Positions 26,962 through 36,345 of a stretch of 64,000 nucleotides of DNA are shown here, piece after piece. Each line of letters opens with the position of its first letter. Position 1 is the first letter of the stretch. The notes below the pieces were generated by a model that saw only the letters and a list, made by a program, of their open reading frames with translations, ran no database searches and was not told the origin of the DNA. Location of the stretch: the NCBI RefSeq assembly GCF_031877795.1, contig NC_133934.1:45662725-45726724 (forward strand), written 5' to 3'. The position numbers and the translations under genes were made by a program. Origin of the DNA: Strix aluco (Eukaryota > Chordata > Aves > Strigiformes > Strigidae).

Positions 26962-29900
26962 TAATTGTTTTAGAAGTGCTAGCAGTCGAAAAGCCAAGAG
27001 AAGAAAAATAGGCGCTTCTGAAATACTGTGCTTACTCTCTAATTCTACATTCATTTTGCATGCAATGCTATAGACAAAGTAAGTAACCCTTTCTGCAGAA
27101 TTATTTGTGGTAGAAAAGGAGATCCAAATTAATCAAAGAAAGTGACTATTGTTCTAAACTCAGTTATGGATAGTCTGTAAAGTATGAGAGCAAATGGTTT
27201 GGACAAATACTGAATGGCTTGCTAAACAACTTCTGTCGTGTTATTTGCATTGACTTCCTCTTAATATATTGAGACTTTGATCTATTTTCTCTTTGTCTTA
27301 CATAAGGTTTCCTGCTGTATTGGATCCTATATTAAACAGCACCTCATAAATACAGAACAGAGAATCTTTATTATTAATACCTATAGTCTTAACAAGCACA
27401 AAACAGCTTTGGAGTTCCTCTGTCTTTCTCATCTTTACAAGAAAACATTAGTACTTACTGCATGGCTTCTCTGCCTAATAAAATGGCAAATGCTTCAAAT
27501 ACAGTAATTCAGGTAGAAAAATGAAAGCCAAGCATAACTGACTGCCAAGCACATGGGACTCTTAAGTATACCAAACTCTGAAAATTGTGTGACATACTGT
27601 GTGGGATCTGGTAAGGTACTATCATAAACTACCCAATTTAAGGTTATAGAAACCAGAAACATACTACTAAGCATCAACAGTCTCTCTGGACTAACAATTA
27701 ATTGTTAAACACAGGATAAATTCTCCATTAGAGTAGTCTACATTGGTCTGCATTACATCCAGTAAAGCAATATCCCAGTGAAATACCCTGTGGATGAAAA
27801 TGTTTCAACTGCAAACAGTGATGATGTACTATATGGGTCACAAAATAATGAAAAAAAAATTTAGTTCATTCACTTTTTTTTAAAAAAAAGAGCAAACAAT
27901 ACACAAAATGGAGCTCACAAACAATATCCATCAAGCAGAAGACAGAAAGTTGTCAGGATAAAAATAAGCCAAATTTAATTTCTATTATCTGTGATAGATG
28001 ATACAGAGCTAAATTAGAGGAAACAATAGAAAACGTATGTGCTACAAATATGTCAAAGTAATTTTAATTAAATATGAGCTTTGTAAACTGGATGTCCCAC
28101 TGTGTCTTCAAAAAAGATAGATGAGCATGATCAGATACACACATTCCAAAATGCAAGAATGCCAAGATACCTTAATGTATTGCACTGTTGTATCATTATT
28201 TACACTCAAATTTAAGAGTGTAAGTCCTCACAAGATTTAAAGATTTTCAGAAATTTTTGAGTCTTCCATGTGCTATTTTTGAGGTTGTCTACCAATTTGC
28301 AGAGCCAAGCAGTAAGCTATAGCATGTCAGACCTTCCATAATTTGATAGACTTCCTGACTACTTCATTAATTGGGTTACATAAAACATTTATGTAATTGT
28401 TGATCATTTGTTTAATGTACTTTCATAATGGCAAAGGAAAATGTATGGGCAAGATCCATGTTTCCCCTCACAAGATTTCAGTTTCCACTTAGTTTGGAAC
28501 AAACCATTTTTGGGTTTACCTCTGTCCCAGGAGAGTTTCTAGTGCAGCTGTGCTAGTAGGAAAGAAAGTTGACTCTATCAGTTTTGTACCCAAAATATTG
28601 TCATTAAGTAGTGCAATTTTAATTCTATCTGTACTTTGCAAAACACTTGAGAGAGCTTAGGAGAAAAAAGATGGGAGAAGGAGAACAATAGTGCTTCAGA
28701 AACATTATCCGGATGCCAGCCAAGCTGGTTTTATGATAACTGGCAATTATAAAGGATTGGATCAATAAAAGCCTGGTTGATTTGGCTTTATACTCTACAC
28801 GTTGCATGTAAAAGTTAATCACGTTTCTTCTTGCAGTGCCATGACCTAATTAGCAGCCCAATAAGAACTCCCTTACAAAACAGCGATAAGCTAATGTGAT
28901 CCAACCTATCCCATTTTATTATTCCCTATGTTAACTAGTTCAGTTCTTTAAGTATGGGATTTACCCAGTTTTGTTTCTCACTACAAGTTTATTCCACATG
29001 TAGACACAAGTATAATTAACCTAGCATGCTAGTGTATATCAGAAAGCTGACCTCTGTCTGGCTTTACCCTAGTCATGGGTGATTTAAAGGCAGTTTAATA
29101 CTTTAATCTGTAACACCTTTTCCCGAAGTGCCCGAAGCAGGTAACCTATAACGCCATGAAGAGTAGATATTTAATTTTCATAATGATTTTACACTGAAGA
29201 TTAAGTAGTTACTGTTTAAAAGTGGTGGAATGGATAGTAAATTAGTTTAAAAGTAATAAATCAGATACAGGTTTAGTTATCTCACAGTGAAACAGATTCA
29301 AGTGAGACTTCAAACTATTGTTTCTTTGCTTGACTTCACACAAACGTATTTCTAAGTTTTGAGGCCATTAGCTTCTGATTGTTTTTTTTGTTTTATTTGT
29401 TTCTGTTTCTCCAGAGGTACCTGTTTTCCTTCTTATAAACAGAGGATGTAATTAATAGTCTTATGAGGGTGATTTTTTTTTCCCCTTATGTTTTTCATAA
29501 CTAAAGATGATTCACAGTAGCATGCCAATGTTTTTGGTGTGGGTTACCATTGAGGAGCTCTATCTCGACACTTGATACGGATGGTAGGGATTACCTATAC
29601 AGGCTGTGCAAAGCCTCCAGCACACTTGAGTTTTCAGATAGCCGGTTGATATATTAAAGCTTATGAATATTGCATAACATCCACCCTGCTTCAGACATGG
29701 AAGCCCAGTAATCCTCTGCCCTTCGGTTGGGAACTGCTCGCTATTTCACAGCCGTTGCTCTTCTTTCTGCCCGTGCTGCCACCTGCCCCAAGCGCTCGGG
29801 GGCAGCCGCTCGCCGGGAGAGAGGCGGGGAGTCGGCGACGGGGGTGGCCGGGGAACACGGAGCGGGGCGCTGCCCCCGCCGAGGGAAGACCGAGGGGGGG

Positions 29901-30093
29901 AAGCGCTGAGCTCCATCGCGGCAGCGGCCCTCCGGGGGGGCGGGGAGCCCTTCGGCGACACGGAGCGGGGGGGTAATACAAGACGTTTAGTTTCTCCCAC
30001 CCCATAAAAAAAGAAAAAAATTTTTAAAAGGGCTGTAGGGTGCGTGTGCGTGTTGGGGAGTTGAGAGCAAGTTTTGGTGCCCGTCGGGTGCTG

Positions 30094-30145
30094 CGGGGGG
30101 CGCGGGGCGGGGCGGGGGCGGGCCGGGGGCGGGGCGGGCCGGGCC
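30094..30145 (+). promoter_or_regulatory. GC-box cluster with G-quadruplex potential
   Basis: Runs of four to six G separated by one to three bases repeat across about 50 bp and overlap several GGGGCGGGG Sp/KLF-type motifs. The G strand is the coding strand, so a quadruplex could form in the non-template DNA or in the 5' UTR RNA. This is a motif-level prediction only. Confidence 0.6.
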
Positions 30146-30163
30146 GAGCGGAGCGGAGCGGGG

Positions 30164-30212
30164 GCGCAGCGGCAGCGGCAGCCGGGCTCGGCGGCGGCGG
30201 CGGCAGCGGCGG
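30164..30212 (+). repeat. Interrupted CGG/CAG triplet repeat in the 5' UTR
   Basis: Short GGC/CAG-type triplets, including four uninterrupted CGG units near 30,190-30,201 flanked by CAGCGG units, in the promoter-proximal part of exon 1. The run is short and interrupted here; such repeats can vary in length between individuals. Confidence 0.65.
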
Positions 30213-30225
30213 GGGGAGCGGGGCC

Positions 30226-30255
30226 GGTGCTGTCCGCCGCGCTGCGGGTGCTGAA
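30226..30255 (-). promoter_or_regulatory. Two REST/NRSF (RE1) half-sites, wide spacing
   Basis: Read on the minus strand: TTCAGCACC (30,255-30,247), 11 bases, then GGACAGCACC (30,235-30,226). Both halves agree with the RE1/NRSE consensus recognised by REST, the repressor of neuronal genes in non-neuronal cells. The order and orientation are correct, but the canonical gap between these halves is 2 bases, so the spacing is 9 bases longer. Split REST sites with widened spacing are known. FSTL5 is a brain-enriched gene, which makes the site plausible; binding is not shown by sequence. Confidence 0.45.
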
Positions 30256-30504
30256 GGGCGGGCGCGCCGGCCGCCTCCCCGCGGCGCCTGGGGCCGGCGG
30301 GCGTGCTCCCGGGCGGGGCTCCCCGCGCCTGCCCGCGGCGGGAATTGCTTCGAGTTGTCCCCGGGCCGGCTGGCTCCCTCCGGCGGATCGCGGGGGTCCG
30401 CTTTCGGCTTTGTTGAACGGAGGAGAAGTGTTCCGCTCTTTGCGGTTCTCGGGCGGGGACCCGGCGGTTTGTTTTTTCCCCTTGAGGACTTTAGTGACTC
30501 TTGG

Positions 30505-30516
30505 GTAAGGTAAGCA
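30505..30516 (+). other. FSTL5: Tandem 5' splice donors of FSTL5 exon 1
   Basis: The sequence GGGTAAGGTAAGCAG contains two overlapping donors: GT at 30,505-30,506 (context TGG|GTAAGG) and GT at 30,510-30,511 (context AAG|GTAAGC). The second fits the consensus better on the exon side. Because the exon is untranslated, either choice leaves the protein unchanged. Confidence 0.65.
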
Positions 30517-31416
30517 GGAAATTTTTTTTCTTTTTTTTTCCCAGCTGATATCTTCATAGAAGTGGTAGTGGGGTGACGAATGGGATGGAGGAGCTGGCAA
30601 TTAAAAGCAGAGCAAAGTTGGGAGCTCATTAGCCCTTAGGTCAGTGTAGGGGCAACACTTGGAAAAGACGTGTGCGGTTTTCAGTACGAAGGGCTCTGTA
30701 AACAAAAGATGAATCTAGAATGAGAAGTTAGAGGCTTATTTTTCTTGTAAACTTGCTATCAGGTTAACATTTATATGTTTGAAAATATTTGCTTTTGGAA
30801 ATCTTGAGTGTTATAAAAAGATATTAAAAGACATTACAGAAGTTGCTTTGTATAAGCACCAGTTTTGGGGGACAAGAAAAGCTCTAATTGATTCTGTCTG
30901 GGGAAGAAGGGATACATAAGGTCATTCTGGGATGTACAGAGCAAAGTAGGAATTAAAGAGGATTTAAAAGCATAGCCTCATGTTGCTCTTGTGTGTGCCT
31001 GTATACGTGTGTAACAGAAGGATGGTGATACCTTGTTACTTGATGAACAATTTAATGCTGTAACACTGTGAACTTGTGAAACGCACCTTTCTGAAAGGGA
31101 TCATCCCCACCTCTACCTCCAAGGTCAATGTGGTGTGTGTGTGCCCATGAAAGTTGTGGATTGTTTCCTTTGATATCGACTGGTGAATGTCAGGCCTTCC
31201 TCCAGGCTACAACTAGGTGTAAATGCAAATCTCTGATTTAATAATACCGTATTATGTTATGTTATAGGACTGCTGTTGTCTGTAGTTGAATGGAACTGGA
31301 AGTGTGGACATACGAAATGTACGTCTTACTATTTCAGCAGCGTTTAACCTTTTGCAAGCTTAGTAGAGAGCTCTGCTTCACAGAGGGGTTTTCTGCTGCT
31401 TCTGTGAGTTGTCAGA
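30517..31416 (+). other. FSTL5 intron 1, first part
   Basis: Non-coding sequence directly after the first donor. It starts with two T runs and a CCCAG acceptor-like site (30,543-30,544) and then becomes AT-rich. Nothing else was recognised. Confidence 0.6.
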
Positions 31417-31670
31417 GTTCTGCACACGCAGTCATGAGCGCCACACAGGGACTTCTGCACACGCAGAGCTGGGTGCCACACAGGGATTTCTGCACACGCA
31501 GAGCTGGGTGCCACACAGGGATTTCTGCACACGCAGAGCTGGGTGCCACACAGGGATTTCTGCAGACGAGCAGGGCTGAGCGCCACGCAGGGATTTCTGC
31601 ACGTACAGGGCAGAGCGCCACGCAGGGATTTCTACACGTACAGAGCACCATGCAGGGACATTTGTGTCTG
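31417..31670. repeat. 35-bp minisatellite, about seven copies
   Basis: Units are marked by CCACACAGGG or CCACGCAGGG starting at 31,441, 31,476, 31,511, 31,546, 31,583, 31,618 and 31,648, so the steps are 35, 35, 35, 37, 35 and 30 bases. A partial unit precedes the first. The three central units are almost identical; the outer ones diverge. Each typical unit contains CTGCACACGCAG, an inverted repeat with a four-base loop, and a CpG. Since 35 is not a multiple of three, translation cycles through the frames, so the 141-residue plus frame and the three minus frames across it are repeat artefacts. It lies about 0.9 kb inside FSTL5 intron 1. Confidence 0.93.
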
Positions 31671-34096
31671 AGATTAAGGCTGATTCCAGAAGGGATGGGC
31701 TGCTGCTGCTTGTAGCCAGTGCTACTGAGATGGCTGAACACAACAAGCAGGCGAATGAGGTCCCCACCCTGTATTTTTTAGCATTATGTAGCACCTTACA
31801 TTCTTGTGGCTGTGACGAATTTTCTTTGGAACTGGGACCTAAACCACAATTGTTTCTTTACATAGTTGTCCTGCACAAGTGATAACAGCTGTAGTAATGG
31901 AGTGTAACTTTTGCTAATGAGATGAAGCTGATGAAAGGAGACTGTTTCATATTGTTATATTATTTTTTAACTCCTGCATCACTTATTTTATGTTAAGGTG
32001 GGTTGTTTCTATTGAATATTTTTATCAGCTGGAATATAAAAATAACCATCGGGCAGCAACACAGAACTACTGAGGAGTAAAGTTGAAAGCAAGCAAATTG
32101 AGGAGAAAGTAGTTTAGGTTGTCAGGGCTTTCATTAAATGTAGGTAGAATTAGGAAATACATATGTTTTGCTATTCCCCCCACCCCTCAATTATAAAGCA
32201 GCTATTGCCTTCCTCTCTCAAACAGTAGGGAAAGAAAGTTTATTACGCAGCACTTGTACTGGGTGCAAATCTTGATTAATAGTCTACCCATCAGCTAGGA
32301 CAGCTCTTATCATCTGCCATTGACGTGAATATTAATCTGCTTTGAAATGTTTTGATAGAATTTTAAACAATACTTTTTAAAGTATAAAGATTCATGAGGC
32401 TTGCTTTCTAAAGTAGACGTTACAAAAATATTTTGGAAAAGTTAATTTTGAAACATGTGGTGCAAACAATGCATTAACTGATGAAAAAAAACCACCAAAG
32501 AAAGCCCCAAACCAACCTATTAATTATATGGCCAAACTTTTGATGTTTAGCTGTAAATATATAGGGCCTGAATCTGAAAATCCTTGTTCACTTGAGTAAT
32601 CTTTATTCATACACATAGTTCTGTTAACTGCAAAGGGACTATATCCATCATTACATGAATAAAAGTCATTGATCTTGCTGAGATCAGTCATTTTTACCAG
32701 CATTAATCAGATGATAAACTTTGATCCTAAGACATTAATTCTGAGCTTTTAAATTTCTATCTTATATCTGATTGTATTTTCTATGTAATGTTTCGCCTTC
32801 ATTTGTATTTGGCTGCTTTATTTAATAAATTATCTTTAAAATTGGAGATTTGAAATTATATGTAGACTCTCAAGGAAATAAAATGGCACTGCTATTTTTC
32901 AGCAAAATGGTGTTCTAAATATACATATACATCAGGTGTGGTCCATAGCCATTTTGGCCATCTGTTCTAATTAGAAAAAGTTTGTCTTCAGTAGTAATCC
33001 TTATTCAAGCATATTTGTACACTTGTAAGGATGTGATTTTGTATACTGTACAGTTCCAAGACCTTTAACACCATTCAAAAGTTGAAGAAAACTGGATACT
33101 AATGACTTGAACAAACAGCTGACTGCAGAATTAATGCAAGCTCAGGGAGGAGTTTTGTCATAAAATCACTATTCAGGGAAATCCCCTGTTTAAAGTGATG
33201 CTTTATAGACCCTGCTAACACTGATCAACACACAAAGAGGTGCATGTGAGGGCATACGCTTATTGATGATATCAACATACTTACAACCTGTCAGGCATCC
33301 TAAGCTTAGATAGTGCATCACTTGGCTATTTGCTGGGCTACAGACTTTAACAGTAAATGGTACTTAGTAAAAACCCAAATGCTGTGGTTGCTCAGTTCTA
33401 GGTGTGTTCTGGATCTAGGTAATCATGCTGGTTTGTCATTCTGCTATTTTTTTTTTTTTTTGGTGAGAGTTTATCCAATAATCCTATTTGTTTAAAAAAG
33501 CAAAGATATTCAATCCTAGAAAAAAAGAACTGTTACAATCACATAAATTATGTCTCCATTAATAGCAAACTTTTTTATCCTTGGGATAAATGCATGCACT
33601 TCTAAACCATTGTTTTATATAATATTTTAGTTACATGTTAGTGACATTTGTGCCACTCTGACTTTTAGAGGCTACAAAATAATACTGAAAGCAAGGCTCT
33701 GCTTGGTTTTGTTAGTTTCAAACCTGAATAAAAAGGTGGAGCTCCAATATGAATAGTTCTGCCTTTTAACAATTCTGAATTTGGCTTAGATATTTCAGAG
33801 GTAAGAGGTCAGACTTAGGTAGCCAATTCTGATTTTTTTTTTTTCTCCAGACTGGCAAACGTTATGGGACAATTCAGGACATTAAATAACATAGGAGTCA
33901 ATCATGGGCTCAAGGGGGACTAATGAATCAAATGCCACTCTCAACTTTGTTCTTCAGTTTTTCTAAGCAAAACCAGGAAAATAATCGTTAATTATTCAGT
34001 GTAGCTTGGCCTATTATGCTTCATAATTTTAAAGCAAAGTAAATAGATTAGCAAGTTTATTTGCAAATCTGTTTAATCCAGTTTTATAGTTCAAGC

Positions 34097-34117
34097 TTTT
34101 TTTTTTTTTTTTTTTTT
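34097..34117. repeat. Poly(T) run, 21 bases
   Basis: T21 between CAAGC and CTTTACTG, the longest homopolymer noted. It may be a minus-strand poly(A) tail, but no retrogene body is recognisable. Confidence 0.85.
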
Positions 34118-35969
34118 CTTTACTGAAGCTTAGGGAATAGCTGTCAACATATGAAAAGGCTGGGAACTTGTTTGCATAAGATATTATACATATTTAATAC
34201 AGCATGCTTTTCCTTGCCTCTTGGTAAACAGAAAAGACAAAGAACACCCTTTTATATTATTAGAAGAACAGTAAATTGAAACTTTGTCTCTGTAGTAAAG
34301 AGATATTGAGAAGTCTGTGGGTGGAATAAGAGTTGTGGTTGACCACCACCTTTGAAAACTGCTGTATGAAACTCCCCCTAGCACCCCAATATCAAAGATT
34401 GCTAATGCCCAGGGAATGTAGTAAAGAGAAATCAAACCCACAGGCTAACTCTCTTTTGTGCTATTTGACAAATGACTTCTTTAGCTTTTGGGTTAATTGA
34501 GTAACCTCTAGTGACAAAGTCTTGTCTCCTAGTAGGTAGGTTGTGTTCCTTTCCAGCAGTTACATTTATTAACAGATATGTCTTCATTTGGATGGGCCAG
34601 TGCAGATAAAAAAATTTCTGCACAGTTAGTGTGGCAGAACTCTGAAAATGCTCCACATTTGCCAGTATCTCCCATTTCCTCTTTGCCGTTGATAGCTCTG
34701 GTTGTAATGGCTGAGTATATTGGTCAAGAGATGTAATGAAGTAAGCTCAAATCAGCCAAACTGTTGTGGTCTAGCCAGGCATGATTCCTTATCAAGTGGG
34801 TATGAAAATGACTTGAAAATATGTATTTGTTACCTTTTTTTAGCTTTATTTGATAGAAATATTTATGCAGGTATTTACCCTTACTACCCTAGAAATGCTC
34901 ATAGTAAGTCTATTCAATTAATCACTCTTCTTACCATACACTAAGTGAAATTAGTAGTGAATTATTTGGTTGCATTGCTGAGTTGTGCAAATCTTAAGAA
35001 AATAAGAAGTTCTAAAGAGTTAAATGAGGGAAGAGTTGGCAGTGCTTACACTGATTGCTTGAAGTAGGTTGAAGTTCACAGTTTATTTGCATTTGAATTA
35101 ATTGAGATTGGTGTCCAGCAGTGCTTCTCAGAGCAGGCTTCAGAAAGACTTTTTTGTATAATAAAGTACTTGAAAATGTTAGTTGGAAGATGAAGGATAT
35201 TTAAAATACTTCTTTCTTTTCCTGACAAGAGTGAGCTTTTTTTTCATTTTCCTCTAAGTAAGGCTTATTGTAATTCTGAAATATTTTTACCACTGAATGG
35301 GCGTTCTTGTGTTAAAAACCACTGTCATTTTAAAATCAGCATAATAAAACTTTCTGAAATAATTTTTAGGTTCTTCATGAAGTTGTTCTTAATATCTACA
35401 ACAAGAAGTAAAATAATCTTAAAACAGCTCATGACATTTAATTACATAAAATATTATTCCTTACAAAAAATGTTCTTTCATTAAATAATAGGAACTTCCA
35501 GATTATTACTTTGCATATGTTCGCTTCCATTAGGAAACAAAATATTTTAGATGCTTTCTGCATTGTAACTCTGAACTGTATGTATTTTCATTATTGTGAC
35601 AGAACTTTGTCTTCCTAAATAATATGTAAATCATTATACTACTAATCACTCTTAAACAAATCAATGAGTCATGAAGCAAAAACAGGTAGAAAATTTTCTT
35701 CTTTCATGATGGGTAGTGGAAATAAACTTTTTTTTTCAAATAGCTTGCAGATTATAACATACTTCAAAGTTGAACATTTTAAGGTTTTTTTTTAACTTTT
35801 TTTTTTCATAAATTTTTATTTAAAACACCACCTTGTCCACCATAATTACTAGGAAAGAAAGAAAAAAAGCTCTTTCACATGATTGTGGCAGCTCAATGGA
35901 ATTCTTAATTCATACGCAAGAGCAGTCAAAAAATAAATGAAGCTTTTGTTTCTGTTAGAGACTGAATAT

Positions 35970-36045
35970 AGTACCACCAGTATTAAAATTATATAACTTA
36001 GGAGGACAGTACCACCAATATTACAATTATATAAATGAGGACTGT
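35970..36045. repeat. 38-bp tandem duplication
   Basis: Two adjacent units, each starting AGTACCACCA and running through an ATTATATAA core to a GAGGAC-like end. GTACCACC recurs at 35,971 and 36,009, a step of 38. The copies differ at a few positions, so the duplication is moderately old. Confidence 0.85.
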
Positions 36046-36195
36046 ATTTGGTGACAGTCATGCCCTTCCAGTGATAACAAGAAACAGGAGCAACAAAAGT
36101 ATTGGATGCATGAAAATGCCATGATACCTAAGAAGATTTCCTTAGGGGAAAAGGTAAATAAACTGCAGAAAAGTGGGAAAAATAACCGAAAAAGT

Positions 36196-36345
36196 TACTT
36201 CTTATATTCAGTCTGAACCTCCCCATATCAGTTTTGCCCATTGTCCTTCTGCTGAACTCGCTCCAGTTTATCCAGTTTTCTTGCACTAGGTGGCCCAAAA
36301 CAAGACACAGTACTTTAGGTGTGATCTAACTCAAGATGTTGATGG
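36196..36345 (-). mobile_element. CR1 LINE fragment, reverse orientation
   Basis: Plus-strand order shows reverse-complement CR1 landmarks: CTTATATTCAGTCTGAACCTC, then GAACTCGCTCCAGTTTATC, then GGTGGCCCAAAACAAGACAC and AGTACTTTAGGTGTGATCTA. It is a short internal piece, both ends lost and apparently with an internal deletion, inserted in FSTL5 intron 1 antisense to the gene. A CTCF-like core lies within it at 36,283-36,296. Confidence 0.85.
36283..36296 (+). promoter_or_regulatory. CTCF-like core motif within CR1
   Basis: GCACTAGGTGGCCC agrees with the CTCF core CCASYAGRKGGCRS at 12 of 14 positions; mismatches are the first base and position 13. In the usual CR1 sequence, as I recall it, this segment reads roughly TACTGAGGTGCCC, so the match arose through changes specific to this copy. 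Occupancy is unknown. Confidence 0.3.

Larger units (their letters stand above)
7401..29690. other. Intergenic DNA upstream of FSTL5, no gene seen
   Basis: About 22 kb of AT-rich sequence with no supported gene. Notable content: a pyrimidine-rich stretch at about 20,770-21,220, two pairs of short direct repeats near 19,519-19,600, poly(A) runs at 22,717-22,732 and 26,945-26,961, an A11/T17 purine-to-pyrimidine switch at 26,602-26,633, and AT/GT-type simple sequence near 10,640-10,690 and 12,760-12,830. A moderately GC-rich block at about 8,800-9,070 has a 99-residue open frame that resembles nothing I know. I recognised no tRNA, snRNA or miRNA hairpin. Confidence 0.65.
29770..30470 (+). promoter_or_regulatory. 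FSTL5: CpG island promoter of FSTL5
   Basis: The only CpG island in the window. It is dense in CG dinucleotides and strongly GC-rich, against AT-rich flanks. A short AT-rich gap at about 29,980-30,035 (including ATAAAAAAAG and TTTTTAAAAG) interrupts it and could act as a weak TATA-like element. Immediately downstream, 30,099-30,145 carries overlapping GGGGCGGGG-type GC boxes (Sp/KLF sites), then CGG/CAG triplets at 30,164-30,212 and a pair of REST-like half-sites at 30,226-30,255. Islands of this kind usually start transcription at several nearby points. Assignment to FSTL5 rests on strand, the splice donor at the island's 3' edge, and the FSTL5 coding exon downstream with no rival gene between. 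Confidence 0.8.
30050..30509 (+). other. FSTL5: FSTL5 exon 1, non-coding 5' UTR (start approximate)
   Basis: Inferred first exon. Its 3' end is set by a splice donor: the best is AAG|GTAAGC, with the exon ending at 30,509. A second donor five bases upstream is TGG|GTAAGG, with the exon ending at 30,504. The transcription start cannot be read from sequence; 30,050 is a placeholder at the GC-rich edge after the AT gap. The exon contains no ATG between about 30,050 and the donor, so the first ATG in a transcript spliced to exon 2 is the FSTL5 start codon at 58,588. Long open frames on both strands here reflect scarcity of stop codons in GC-rich sequence. Known FSTL5 genes also start with untranslated sequence upstream of the coding exon, as far as I recall. 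Confidence 0.65.
31671..36195 (+). other. FSTL5 intron 1, no further exon seen
   Basis: AT-rich intronic sequence with a T run at 33,447-33,461 and a T21 tract at 34,097-34,117, plus a 38-bp duplication at its end. Open frames are short and unremarkable. Confidence 0.6.

Noticed and set aside
30505-30544. A tiny intron between the exon 1 donor and the CCCAG at 30,543-30,544
   Set aside because: At about 40 bases it is too short for normal vertebrate splicing. The poly-T/CCCAG is a chance acceptor-like site.
29746-30629. Long open frames on both strands in the CpG island (284 and 201 residues minus; 157 and 144 plus)
   Set aside because: GC-rich sequence has few stop codons. The frames overlap each other in several registers, are Pro/Arg/Ala/Gly-rich, and none resembles a protein family.
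31290-31794. Frames of 141 residues (+) and 80-120 residues (-) with repeated Cys-rich units
   Set aside because: They are translations of the 35-bp minisatellite. All three frames cycle through the same unit because 35 is not divisible by three.
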